A program made the position numbers and the translations under genes. The notes beneath the pieces were generated by a model. The model was not told the DNA's origin. It was given only the letters and a program-made list of their open reading frames with translations, and did not search any database. Shown here piece by piece: positions 1 to 11,039 of a stretch of DNA of 64,000 nt. The first letter of the stretch is position 1, and every line of letters begins with the position of its first letter. Origin of the DNA: Castanea sativa (taxonomy: Eukaryota > Streptophyta > Magnoliopsida > Fagales > Fagaceae); NCBI RefSeq assembly GCF_040712315.1, contig NC_134014.1:37685634-37749633 (forward strand), read 5' to 3'.

Positions 1-935
1 GAGAGAGAGTGTGAAGACTCAAGCTTGCATTGAAGAAGGAGTGGATTTCGCTGGTATCTCGAGAGTAAACTTCCCGTGAAGTAAGCCAGATGAAGAGCAC
101 ATGACTGGAATGCGAAGAGTCGTGACAATTTGGTGATAGTTGGTTTTTGTGAGTAATTTGTGGGTAAGGCCTTCCAGCGAAACATTCTTTTTTGCTATTT
201 TGGCTTATCTGCTCCACCATGTCTTCACCCACATTATATATACCCACATACCTACATATTGTAAGGAATGTTTTTCAGAGAGAAAACCCTAGCATACACA
301 CTTGAGAGTTAGAGATTGTTATACCCACAATTATCTACACAATCTTTTGTGGTTTTCCTCACACTCATAAATCTCCATATCCATATCCTTGAAAGGTTGA
401 TAGCCTAAACACTTACCACATCCAATCAGAGTGTCAAGTGAGGTTTTGGTGCTGCCGAGAAGTATTGGAAGAAGCCAAGTTTTGGCGGATGCAATCGGGC
501 GCATTGCGGAATCTGGAAAGCTAGACAAGATACGGTTCCGAGAAGCTTTGTTAGAGTAGGAGCTTTGAGGGCTTAAGTGCATTAGGTAGATTAGGCTTGG
601 AGGGTCTCTTGCTATTCGTGTATCCCAACTTATTGTCTAGTGGATCGATTTACTGCTTGGAGGGAGGAGGAGATGTTTTTCTCCGAGTTCTTCAGTTTCC
701 TCTTTGATAACACATCGGCGTATTATCATGTGTTTACATTTCTCTTCCCTACTCTTTTAGCTTTCATTTTACTGCTATTATATAATGAATATGGCTTAGA
801 GTAGTTTTATTGTTTGTTCGCTTGCATTTACTCTATTTCGTACTTAGTTTAAGTTAGAGTAAAATAAATCGATCCGTAATCTTTTAATTTAGGGTTTGAA
901 TAGCTCTTGTGGTTTTACAAAAATCCAAGCTTTCA
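1..935 (+). repeat. 5' LTR (truncated by window start)
   Basis: Aligns by eye to the 3' LTR at 7295-8244 with scattered substitutions and small indels. Roughly the first 120 bases of the LTR lie outside the window. It ends in TTTCA directly before the primer-binding site. A TATATATA-like box occurs near 235-242 and the same spot is conserved in the 3' LTR near 7540, so this may be the element's own promoter. Confidence 0.9.
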
Positions 936-937
936 AT

Positions 938-950
938 TGGTATTAGAGCG
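938..950 (+). other. Primer-binding site (initiator tRNA-Met type)
   Basis: TTGGTATTAGAGC lies two bases after the 5' LTR end and differs from the common plant motif TGGTATCAGAGC by one C-to-T change. This is the expected place for reverse-transcription priming from the 3' end of initiator tRNA-Met. Confidence 0.85.
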
Positions 951-997
951 GGTGCACTTCTTATGGTTTCATTACCTAAGTGCGATCCTAGACTCTT

Positions 998-1468
998 TGT
1001 AATACCCCACATAATTTTTATTTAAGAGTTTTCTTTAAAATATAATTGTTGGGCTATAGGCTTTCTTTTAATTGTTGTTGCAGCCCACTACCCACTAAGC
1101 CCACATCTTATAATACAAGCTACAGAATAGAGGAAGAGATAGTCAGGGTTTTATTTAAGAGGCTAAGAGGCTAAGAGGTGTTTTCCTTGGAGTTAGAGCA
1201 CGTACAATTGAAGAGACAATCAGATTGTTCAAGGTAAGATTTCTCTCAATTAGAAACAAGAAAAATTAGAATTTTATTAGGTTATTTAGAAATTTGATTT
1301 TGATCCTAAAATTTATATTCTAACGTTTAGATTTGCCACTGGATTAGATGTTAGATTTGAGCCATGGGATTTCACGAATCAATATTTTTGTTTAAGTCTT
1401 CCATTGGATTTGTACATATAATCCTAGATTGAAGTCAAACAATTTGGCCATTCTTCTTCCATTGAATT

Positions 1469-1510
<42 letters not shown>

Positions 1511-1685
1511 GGTTAAAGAAGAAGTCAAAGAAGGTGTCTGATCTTGACTTAGATGAAGTCTTTATGACTGATCGGATTTGTATATATATATATATATATA
1601 CCAATTCAATGGAAGAAGGTTAAAGAAGAAGTCAAAGAAGGTGTCTGATCTTGACTTAGATGAAGTCTTTATGACTGATCGGATT

Positions 1686-1754
<69 letters not shown>

Positions 1755-3388
1755 TAGGATATTAGGATAGCTGTAAAGTTTTCTATGGTGGATATATATA
1801 TAATATGGCTTGTTTGGAGTTATGTATATTAACTTAAACTCTAAAACATTAGCTACTGCCTCTGCGTTTTGATAAATTCAAGGAAAACACATATTTTTTT
1901 TTTGGGTAGAGATACTTTGCATTAGTGCTATCATTTAGTTCAGCAAAGTATTTTACTAGTGAGTCAGTTTTTATAGTTTAGTAAAATTTATATTTTGTAG
2001 AGGATATTGAGTAATTTTCATAATTGATTATAGGTCCGATTTAAGAGTGTCTTGATGCTCTTTGGAGATTATTTTGGCTGGACTTTCAGAGCGATTCGAG
2101 TGTGGTAAGTAATTATGCATAATATGTACAAGTTTTGCTCTTTAGGTTCTTAGAAGTTAAAGATTTTCAAAGTTATATTTTTAAGCTTACATTTTTTTAA
2201 AAGTTTATCAAAAAGCATTTTTACACTATTGAAAGAGAAATTTTAATTGGCTTTTAAATAATGTTTTAAAAGAAATTTCGAATCTTGAATAACGTTTTGA
2301 ATGTCCAAATCCCATTTAAAAGATGATTTTTAACTAAACTATTTTCTGAAAATAATTGAGTTTCAAAGTAAGTTTTCTAAAAAGATTTTTGTTCTTTAAA
2401 TTGTTTCAAACCAAGTGATTTCGAAATCATGTTCTTGGTTTTCAAATGGTATTTTAGACGTTCCTTTTAGCAAACTGGATTTTCAAACTTATTCAAGAAT
2501 TGTAAAAATATTTATATAACCTCTTCAGTTCCTATTCGTTCCCTAAGAGAGTCAAGCATCTTTTGATTTATGTTTCAATTTGATATTGTGATATTCAATA
2601 TATATTTATTTTTGGAACAATTGTTAATATTGAGAAAATTATTATATGTTGTATAAACTTTATTGTTTGTGATATGTGACTCAAAATGAGTGTTTTTAGA
2701 ATTGATCAGATATATGTGTAAATTCGCTCACAGGATTGTATGTGAGAATATGTGATGTGTATATGTGACACTGTGCTCTGATCAATTATTTGTATGTGTT
2801 TCCAAAAGACTTTAAGATATGATTATATGTGTATTAAGTGATTCTTTACATGTTTTGAAAACTATTTTGGATATTTTGAGTGAAATTGTGAAATCAAACT
2901 CGTGCTTTGCTTGACTCTATTCCGTTGTGTATTTTGTATAATTACTTACTAGATGTGTGGCTCACCCCATCAATTAATATTTTTAGATTTAAGTATAGTT
3001 GGGAATTAGAACCTTTGGACCGCTTGTGAGGTGCAAGGTAGAGCGTGGAAGTTGTAGGCGGCTTCAGTGTTACTTGAAGACTCATAAAATTTTAGTTACC
3101 TTTGTTTTGTAGTTCACATTTTATATAGTGGAGTTTATTTTCAATTTGTGGAGTTTTGAAAAGATTATTAGTTTTTATTTTTTATTTTTTTATTCCGCTT
3201 AGAATTCACAATATTTTGGAGATTATTATAAATTGTGGATTTTAGTTATTATAAGAGGTTTATCAGAAGCCTTGTTTATTTGGAGTTTTATGGAACAATG
3301 TTTAAATAAATTATGTTTATTGAGCTAGGTAAGGTTAGCAAGTTAGTCATGTATCTAAATTCATGTTTCACGGATTTGGGTCATGACA
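998..3388 (+). mobile_element. Solo LTR (Gypsy-like termini) nested in the Copia element
   Basis: The insert starts TGTAATACCCC and ends GGGTCATGACA, a terminus pair typical of plant Gypsy-type LTRs. It is flanked by CTCTT (993-997) and CCCTT (3389-3393), a 5 bp target duplication with one mismatch. Nothing inside encodes a retroelement protein, so a 2.4 kb solo LTR from LTR-LTR recombination fits best. Removing it places the gag start codon just downstream of the primer-binding site, as expected for the host element. The Gypsy assignment rests only on the ends. Confidence 0.72.
1471..1750. repeat. TA microsatellites around a ~110 bp tandem duplication
   Basis: Three (TA)n tracts (about 1471-1508, 1579-1600 and 1687-1749) alternate with two near-identical blocks (1509-1578 and 1618-1686) that share GGTTAAAGAAGAAGTCAAAG and a following 50 bases. 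The TA tracts probably mediated the duplication by slippage. Apparent reading frames through the repeats are not genes. Confidence 0.9.
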
Positions 3389-3399
3389 CCCTTTTTGTG

Positions 3400-4955
3400 A
3401 TGGATCAACCACAATCACTCAATGCTCCACCATTCTTTGATGGGAGAAACTATGCGTTTTGGAAAATCCGTTTGAGGGCATTCCTTTGTGCTATAGATGA
3501 GTTCGTATGGGATTCCATTGAGAATGGGTATGTTAGACCCATGATTGCCAAGTCTAAATGGGACAAGGCAGCTCTTGCTTTGGCAAATGCCAATAGTAAA
3601 ACAATTAATGCTATCTTTTGTGGTGTGTCTACTGATGGATTTCACAGGATATCGCATGTGAAGACCACCAAGGAAGCTTGGATGATTCTTGAGACTATCT
3701 ATGAAGGTACCAAGAAAGTTAAGGACACAAAGCTCCAAATGCTTATCACCTAATTTGAAGAGCTCAAGATGAGTGATGATGAGTCATTTGATTCATTCTA
3801 TGGGAAGCTCAATGAAATCATGATTGCCAAGCTCAATCTCGGAGAGAAGATTGAGAATGCTAAGGTGGTGAGAAATATTTTGAGGTCCTTACTGGAGAGC
3901 TTCCGTGCAAAGGTCATAGCTATAGAAGAGAGCAAAGATTTGGATAAGATCAAGATTCAAGAGCTCATTGGATCTCTCCAAACATATGAGCTTGGACTGC
4001 CTTCCCACAAGCCAGGCAAACCACTTGCTCTCAAAACCATCAACAAGAGAATGGATGACTCCTCTGAAGAAGATGATGTGGAGAAGGTTGTAGCATTCCT
4101 TGCAAAGAACTTTCGGAAATTTCTAAAGATGAAAAACAGTGGGAAGTCTTTCGACAAAGGAAAGTTTTCATCCTCCAAAGGTGATCGGAAAGAGTTCAAG
4201 AAGAAAGATGGGAAGGACTCTCAATCCCCTCAAGGAATCGTGTGCTACGAATGCAACAATTATATATATCTTAAGAAGGAATGTCCCAACTATTTGAGAG
4301 GGAAGGGTAAGGTGTTTACCACTACTCTTAGCGACTCTAAAAGCTCAAATTCAGACACGGAAGAAGAGTGTGATAGTGACGGAAATTATAGGGCCTTCAT
4401 GGCAATTACCTCTGTTGATTATAAGGATGATTTGAGCAATTTGGTTGATGAACTTGGTGAGCATTTTGAGGGTGAAGAAGTTAAGGACTCAGAAGATGAA
4501 GATGCATGCCACAAGGAAGGTGAGAACAACCTCCAAGAAGCATATGACTCCTTGCTTAAAGATTGTGGAAGATACACCAAAGTTTCAAACCATGTTGTGA
4601 AAACGATGAAGAAGATTGAAGAAGAGTATAGGTGTACACTTGTGCAACTTAAGGAAGCAAAATGTCAAGTAGAAGGACTTAAGGGAGAATTGGTTGAAGC
4701 TTATTCTAAGATCAAGTTTCTTGAACTTGAAATTATCCAAGCTAATGTCAAGGTTGAGTGCATCTCCACCAAGAAACTTGACAACGTGCTATCCTCACAA
4801 AAATCTTCACATGATAAGACCGATTTGGGCTATAACGGAGAAGGAAGCTCCAATAGCGAACCCAAGACGGAAGTGAGGTTCGTATCAGCCAAGAATGTTG
4901 AGAAACTCAAGGAAGTGAAGCCTAAGATTAAGACCCCTGTTGTTGTAAAGAGAAT
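3400..4955 (+). pseudogene. Copia-type gag polyprotein, one in-frame stop, degenerate zinc knuckle
   Basis: The frame begins MDQPQSLNAPPFFDGRNY, the N-terminal motif of Copia-type gag (DUF4219/UBN2 families), at an ATG that comes just after the nested solo LTR. The UBN2-like core continues through a TAA at 3751-3753, where a CAA glutamine codon (LITQFEEL) is expected. After it the same frame runs on to the insertion at 4956. The zinc knuckle near 4243-4284 reads CYECNNYIYLKKEC: the CX2CX4HX4C histidine is replaced by tyrosine, so RNA binding is probably impaired. An acidic region and a Glu/Lys-rich likely coiled coil (about 4540-4800) follow. The frame ends where solo LTR A inserted. Confidence 0.88.
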
Positions 4956-5790
4956 TGTAAGTTTTTAGACCCTTTAAAACACCAGTTGATTAACCTAGTT
5001 ATTTAGCCAAGTGATTACTTAGATAAATTATACAGATCTAAGTTAACACAAACAAATCATATCATGTAAAGAGTGCGGAAAAGTAAGTAATACACGATAT
5101 AATAACCCAGGAAAACCAAACCGGTAAAAAACCTGGGGAGGATTTAACCTAGCTATCCTCAAGATAAAACAGGATCCACTATGAAAGAATTGAAGTTTTA
5201 TAATAGCAAATTAAACCACTAACATTCTATTGCTACCTCGAGTAGAAAACTTACTACCACGACCATGTGACAGCTTCGAGTCCATGAGCTACTTCTTTCT
5301 CAGATCCACGGAATCTACAAGTATATCACTTGTTTTTCTTTAAAATCTTGAAACAGCAATTGAAGCGATCACCAAGCTCTCGACATCAATCTTGATCTTG
5401 ATAACCCTAAGTGTGTATGAAGGTAAATATCTTTAGATCTCACAAGAGATTCACACACACAGCAACAACAACCTCAAAAACGTGGCTAGGGTTTTTCTAT
5501 TTATATGAGACATAAAACATAAAACCCTACACGTCAAATGGGCTTGGGCTGAGTTGGAAAAATTCTATAGAAAAACAATCTGCACGAGTTTCGATCGATC
5601 GAGTTTAATTTTTGATTGATCGAGCCTTGCAGAAATTGAATAGTAATTTTCTGCAATTACTCGATTCCAACTTTACATAAACACATACTTTGAGCAGCCT
5701 AAATCTAGACTAAACGTTTTGATCATGGTTTGCCAACATATACATATTGAAATTCTAAATCATTAGTTCCTAATTTCTTAGAACCTAACA
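4956..5790 (-). mobile_element. Solo LTR, family A copy 1
   Basis: Read on the minus strand it starts TGTTAGGTTCTAAG and ends GTCTAAAAACTTACA. It is flanked by AGAAT (4951-4955) and AGAAC (5791-5795), a 5 bp duplication with one mismatch. The same 835-850 bp unit occurs at 28246-30443 (interrupted) and 37534-38370. It has the look of a SIRE/Maximus-type Copia LTR, with a GATCGATCGAG-rich stretch near 5590-5625 and a conserved downstream block rich in CCTGGGTTAT. Confidence 0.87.
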
Positions 5791-6474
5791 AGAACCACTG
5801 GTGCAAAACCAAAGCCACCAGTGTATGATGACTTGAATCCAGAGTAGGATTTACTTTGGGAATCTCTAGGAGAAAACTTGGAGTTCTCTTCCAATGGGAA
5901 ATCAGTGAGTGTTGCCTCATTATCACCCGAATTAAGGTTGCCTACCACACTCATGTTCCACAACCTCTATCCTCTCTCAAGCACTAGGTACATGAATCTC
6001 GGTCGGGCCTTATTCCTTCATAACCTGATCAATGATAAAGAGATTGATATTTGCTCTCATATCTTCCACATCTTGAGCAAAAGAGTTGAGAGAATTTCCT
6101 TAAGGAACTGCCTTCCTTTCTGTTGCCTTATCTCAAAAAATTTTGAAGCTCAAAAGCGTTCATCTGTTGGAAGATGAGAACCCGTACCCTCAGCCAAATC
6201 CAATCAACATCCGCACTCTTAATGCTAGCATTAGTCACACTCGGAAGGGGACCAAGTAAGAGAGTCATGCTTTTCATGCTAGTTCAAGCTCCAGCTCTCA
6301 TTCCTATGATGAAAAGTTCGACAACATTATGTCGTCTATCCTAGACATCAGCACTAAGTTATCCGGACTTGCATCCATCATGCACTCCTAACACATTCGT
6401 TTCGACACAAAGTTCACATCTCTCCAAATTCAATTGGACCAAATTCAAAGGAAGCTAGAGGAAGATGAAGACTA
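5791..6474 (+). pseudogene. Broken 'putative plant transposon protein' frame
   Basis: From about 5878 the sequence encodes STRYMNLGRALFLHNLINDK and then ICSHIFHIL, matching the conserved core of a family I recall as the 'putative plant transposon protein domain', common inside plant retroelements. A frameshift in the A-run near 6140 moves the frame: LKLKSVHLLEDENPYPQPN and IRTLNASISHTRKGTK follow in another phase. Two later stops (TAA near 6257, TAA near 6389) sit where glutamine codons are likely. The tail (about 6400-6474) is Gln/Glu/Lys-rich and may have been a coiled coil. Function is unknown. It takes the place where pol would be. Confidence 0.65.
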
Positions 6475-7158
6475 GCTATTCCATGACCAAAAGAGGGAGT
6501 GTAATGATAAGGGGAGAAAGATCGAGATTGAAGGGGAAGCTTTGGAGATCAAGATCAAAAGTGCAATATTTTGTTATATGTCTTATTTACATTGCTTTCT
6601 TTTAAAGCTTTAAAGTACTTTAATTTAAAACTTCAATTTATATTTAGTACTTTGTTTTATGTATCTTTGCTTTGTAACTTTTTTAAAGTACTTTTAGATT
6701 AATGCATACATTATCTTTAATACTACACACTTGTGCCCTTGTTGGATCTTGTATCCTTAATGCAGATACTTTGGTGTTTTTGCATTAGTTATGTGTTTGG
6801 ACATGCAATTGATTTTTGCATTGCTCGTAATTGCATTGCGTGTCCGAATGATCATTTACTAGTTAAATGCTCATTATAGTCATTCTTTAATGAGCTGTTC
6901 CTGTATGATCAAGTTGTGCTTCATAGTTTATGTATTGCTTATCACCTTGATCGCATTTTACTTGTTCTTATACGTACCTTGTATTCAACTTGTTAGAAGC
7001 TTAATGAAAGTTTTTTTTGTGTGCGAGTGTTTCATGATACAGGTGTATACGTGTAAATGCTTCATAGCTTCTAAATTAGGTGTGAGTGAGTTTTGCCATT
7101 ATTCCCAAATTCACGTTTAAGTCTAGAGTCTGTTTTAGGGGTTTTGTCACTGAATAGG

Positions 7159-7171
7159 TAAAGGGGAAGAT
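7159..7171 (+). other. Polypurine tract
   Basis: TAAAGGGGAAGAT lies immediately before the TG that opens the 3' LTR, the position from which plus-strand DNA synthesis is primed. Confidence 0.8.
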
Positions 7172-8244
7172 TGTAAAGTTTTTATTTACAACTATTTTGT
7201 GTTGGCTTTAATTCCGTACCGAATTTGATTGTAATTCTATTCAATTATATTTACCCTGTATTTTATGTGGGATTTCATTGTACGGGTTGTGTGTGAGAGA
7301 GAGTGTGAAGACTTAAGCTTGCATTGAAGGAGTGGTTTTTGCAGGTGTCTCGCGAGTAAACTTCTTGCAAAATAAGCCACGTGAAGAGCACATGACTAGA
7401 ATGCGAAGAGTCATGACAATCTGGTGACAACTGGTTTTCGCGAGTAATTCGCGGGTAAGGGCTTCTCGTGAAATACCTGCGAAACATTCTGTTTTGCTAT
7501 TTTGGCTTGTCTGCTCCACCATGTCTTCACCCACACTATATATACCCACATTACCCACATATTGTAAGGAGTGCTTTTCAAAGAGAAAATTCTAGCATAC
7601 ACACTTGAAAGTTAGAGATTGTTATACCCACAATTATCTACACAATCCTTTGTGATTTTCGTCAAACTCCTACCTCTCCATATCCATATCCATATCCTTG
7701 AGAGGTTGATAGCCCAAACACTTACCACACCCAATCAGAGTATTAAGTGAGGTTTTGGAGCTGCTGGGAAGAATTGAAAGAAGTCAAGCTTTGGTGGATA
7801 CAATCGGGCGCATTGCAGGATCTAGAAAGCTAGACAAGACATGGTTCCGAGAAACCTTGTTGGAGTAAGAGCTTGGAGGGCTTAGGTGCATTGGGTAGAT
7901 TAAGCTTGGAGAGTCTTTTGCTATTCGTGTATCTCAACTTATTGTCTAGTGGATCGATTTACCGCTTAGAGGGCGACGGAGAGGTTTTTCGCCAAGTTCT
8001 TCGGTTTCCTCTTCGATAACATATCGGCGTGTTATCTTGTGTTTGCATTTCTCTTCCCTACTCTTTTAGTTTTCATTTTACTGTTGTTATATGATGAATA
8101 TGGCTTAGAGTAGTTTTATTGTTTGTTCGCTTGCATTTACTCTATTTCACACTTAATTTAATTTGGAGTAAAATTAACCGAACCGTAATCTTTTAATTTG
8201 GGGTCTGAACAGCTCTTGTGGTTTTACACAAATCTGAGTTTTCA
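7172..8244 (+). repeat. 3' LTR of the Copia-type element
   Basis: About 1,073 bp, starts TGTAAAG after the purine tract and ends TTTTCA. It matches the 5' LTR over the shared 950 bases. The bases after it (CTAAT) begin the duplicated segment that recurs at 11171, so the element inserted at or beyond the left edge of that segment. The left target duplication is outside the window. Confidence 0.88.
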
Positions 8245-9621
8245 CTAATAAATGATGAAACTCAACCCACTAGTACAATATTAATTATTGGCCCATACAA
8301 CTCCACTTATTTGTACATAAATGTTGCATTAAATGTCTACTTAATCAATCAAGTTTTTGAATAATCTCTAACTTTACTATTTTTTTCCTTGAATTACTAA
8401 TTTTATAGTGGAAAGTTATTATAACATGATAATAATATACACACATGTAATAAACCTTGTGTATTTGTTGATTATTAAACTATATAAAGTTTATTATATT
8501 TATTCTATAATGAAATGTAGCATCTATGGTTGTTATGCTTCAGTTAAGCCACATCAGCGCTATATCATCACTTATTTTCTTATTTTTATTTTTGTTTTAT
8601 GATTTATTGGTTGACATTTATTGAGTCCCTCTTTAGATTCGGGAGTTACTTTATTTCCAATTCTACAGTTTGTCTATCCATTAACCCAGACTCTTTACAT
8701 ATCATTGTTATATTGAATTCTCACAGTCATTGATTGATTTTCTTTACATTTAAAGCATAATTGCAACTTCCTCACTTCTCTTTTTTTTTTTCTTTATAAA
8801 TTTTCAATTGTTCTCTCTCCTCCAATATAGAAATTGATCAATATGGTCTTCAATGGGATAGTTTCCTAAGTGTTTTTCCTATTCTTTCAGTCATGGCTCA
8901 AATATGTTTGCCAAACGCATTAGCTAATTCAATGTACTAATACTATGATGCAAATGCAATATTTATTGAGGTTTAAGTCTAAATAAAGAAAATCATAAAG
9001 AATGCACCACATGGCAAAATATTATGCTCTTTCACATGAGGTTTTTGTTTTTATATATAATAGTAATAGGACTGTGCATTGAACACTTTTTTATAATGCT
9101 TTTTTTTTTTTTTTGTAAATTAGTATTATTATTATTGTAATGCAAGGAAATTCATAAGTATAATTATTTGAAATATCGGATAGAAGTAACAATTTAATAA
9201 AAACATAACCATAATCATAAAAAAAAACAATTTTTGTTTTTGTTTTCGTTTTCAATCATGGCTAATCAAATAATATTATTAGTGAAATAATGAATAAAAT
9301 TTTATTATATCATTTTAGTGAAAAATATTACACACAAGGTCCACAAAAATCTGGTGGTTTTGCCGTGGCCTTCCGGTGAAGATGTCAGTACACATGATAA
9401 GATTAAAGTATGTGATTCCCATGCAACCAAAGTGGTGCAGTGCTTGGTTAAATTTAGTTAAGTGAGATCTCATTGTGAATGCATGTAGGTTGTAAGAACA
9501 CCACGCTTTTCCAAGTGGTTAAAATGATTTAGAACCCCAATACTTGAATGGAATAGAGGCAGTATAGTATATTCATGGTTTATCTACCTATTGTATTTGT
9601 ACCCTTGCGATTTGCCATAAG

Positions 9622-9674
9622 ATCTCACATTGAAAATATAGGAAGGAAGAGAGAGAGACAAGAAGGTATAAATA
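9622..9674 (+). promoter_or_regulatory. Plant snRNA promoter of U1 copy 1 (USE + TATA)
   Basis: ATCTCACATTG (9622-9632) matches the plant upstream sequence element RTCCCACATCG at all but two positions. TATAAATA (9667-9674) follows after 34 bp, the spacing known for Pol II-transcribed plant snRNA genes, and the RNA would start 32 bp after the TATA box begins. Confidence 0.82.
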
Positions 9675-9698
9675 TGAAGCAGTGAGTGTCATCAAAAT

Positions 9699-9846
9699 AT
9701 ACTTACCTGGGAATCAAGAAGGTGCATGGCCTAGTTGGTGACCTCCATTTCACTTTTAGGAGGTGTGCCACCCTAAGGTCTCCCCAAGTGGGAGAGCCTA
9801 TGTCACTTTTGTTGCAATTGGGGCTTGTGTTTGTGCGACCCTTGCC
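9699..9846 (+). ncRNA. U1: U1 snRNA copy 1, stem-loop I deleted in part (probable pseudogene)
   Basis: The sequence starts ATACTTACCTGG, the canonical U1 5' end that pairs with 5' splice sites, and continues with U1 landmarks: CATGGCCTAG, GTGACCTCCATT, CCTAAGGTCTCCCCAAGTGG and GAGAGCCTA. About 12-15 nt of the 5' half of stem-loop I are missing right after the 5' end, so the U1-70K-binding loop cannot form normally. The Sm-site region reads CTTTTGTTG instead of the usual AATTTGTGG. A plant 3' box (AGTTGAA) lies at 9855-9861. Promoter and 3' box are kept, so the locus could be transcribed, but the RNA is unlikely to make a normal U1 particle. Identification is from memory of U1 consensus. Confidence 0.85.
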
Positions 9847-10410
9847 TAGTTCTAGTTGAAATCTTTTTGATGTGTTTAGGTCCATGGAGCCCAATGCCTT
9901 CTACAACCCAAAAAGTTTGGATTGAGGCGATTAGTCATGAAATATATGAACTACTCCATCAATAATTATAAAATTTACACAAAGAGCAATGCCTGCACAA
10001 ATAATTAAATTTATGCAACTAGATTCTGCATGATTTCAAATTTAAATCTAAATACATTTCTCAAATATTAGCTGTTATAAGAAAACAAGCATTATTAAAA
10101 TTTGGTTTACACTATAACCTTTGTATATATGATTGTAGCTATTTTTCTAAAAAATAAAAATATAATATATAAAAACCCAATTTATTACTAAAATTAAAAT
10201 ATCATCTTAAAGAAAATAAAAATAAAAATAAGCAACAAAGGGCGAAAGTAAAAGGATGAAATGCTGATCAATGACTTCATTTTGCTGCTTAAACTTATCC
10301 TAAATATCTATTAGAGCCTTTATTTTTTTTTAAAGAAGTTTTATTGTGTAAACATTGCCATAAATAGAGAGACTCACAACTTACAAACACTCTTTACAGT
10401 TTGTTAGTTG

Positions 10411-10867
10411 TCAAAAAATAATAAAGAATGTATTTATATATTAACAAGTTTCCTTATACATTTCTATATATGCTATAATGGTATAAGAGTAATTAGAGGA
10501 AATAAATAGTGAATTAATAATATATAAATTTTTTTTATTTTAATGAAATACATTAAATACACTTAGAATTAATGGGTTAATTATGGTATAAAAGTAATTA
10601 GAGGAAACAAAAATTATGCATTAATCATCTAAATAAATGTGTTACATGTTTTTACCACCGTACACCCTTGGTGCGATGATCACTCCACAAGTATAAATGC
10701 TTGTGGGGTGTAGGGGCAAGAGTCGGGGTTTAAGTCTTCCGGAGGGAGTTTCACACACATATGCACTTAAATTAGCATAGAGTAGAATTTCTATTTTGTA
10801 TATAAAAAAAAGGTTTAGGGGGTCATTATTTAAATTTATGTCTAATGTTAAAATTTTTTTTCCAAAA
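10411..10867. other. AT-rich spacer with a tRNA-like SINE fragment
   Basis: Mostly AT-rich DNA. Around 10656-10800 is a GC-richer stretch with a B-box-like motif (GGGGTTTAAGTC), an upstream A-box-like TGGTGCGATGATC and a CACACACATATGCACTTA tail, the layout of a tRNA-derived SINE. No gene is visible. The SINE call is an inference; no target duplication was found. Confidence 0.45.
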
Positions 10868-11039
10868 GAGTAAGTCTAGTGTCACAACAATTTTCACTAC
10901 TTTTGCCACAACTTTCCTATATGACGAGTTGTAAGTGATGGAAATAAAATGATAGGTCCATGTGGGTCTATGAGTCCACCACTCATGGGTTGTCATGTGA
11001 CAAAGTTGTGGAATTAGTTGTGATACCAGACTTACTCTT
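10868..11039. mobile_element. Small TIR element (MITE), about 170 bp
   Basis: AGAGTAAGTCTAGTGTCACA at the left and its near reverse complement (GTTGTGATACCAGACTTACT) at the right form inverted termini of about 22 bp. It is flanked by a direct repeat of about 45 bp (GGTCATTATTTAAATTTATG at 10820 and GGCCATTATTTAAATTTATG near 11084). Superfamily not assigned; no convincing short target duplication. Confidence 0.6.

Larger units (their letters stand above)
1..8244 (+). mobile_element. Non-autonomous Copia-type LTR retrotransposon, 5' end cut by window edge
   Basis: The first 935 bases match 7295-8244 throughout, so they are two LTRs of one element. Between them lie, in order, a tRNA-Met-type primer-binding site, a gag frame, a frame resembling the 'putative plant transposon protein' family, and a purine tract just before the 3' LTR. 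No protease, integrase, reverse transcriptase or RNase H could be found, so the element should depend on a partner for copying. Two solo LTRs (998-3388 and 4956-5790) interrupt the internal region and account for about 3.2 kb of it. The gag type (UBN2-like with a zinc knuckle) points to Copia; the lineage is not resolved. Confidence 0.88.
8245..10410. repeat. Segmental duplication, unit 1
   Basis: Aligns collinearly with 11171-15240: shared landmarks are AACTCAACCCACTAGTAC at the start, a U1 snRNA copy in the middle, and AAGTTTTATTGTGTAAACAT near the end. Unit 1 keeps about 170 bp around 10030-10190 that unit 2 lacks. It does not carry the CACTA insertion of unit 2, so it shows the empty site (near 8955). 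Outside the U1 copy no gene is visible. Confidence 0.88.

Noticed and set aside
1392..1604. Open frame through the TA repeat ([10 protein letters not shown] protein)
   Set aside because: It is only the translation of a TA microsatellite inside a solo LTR.
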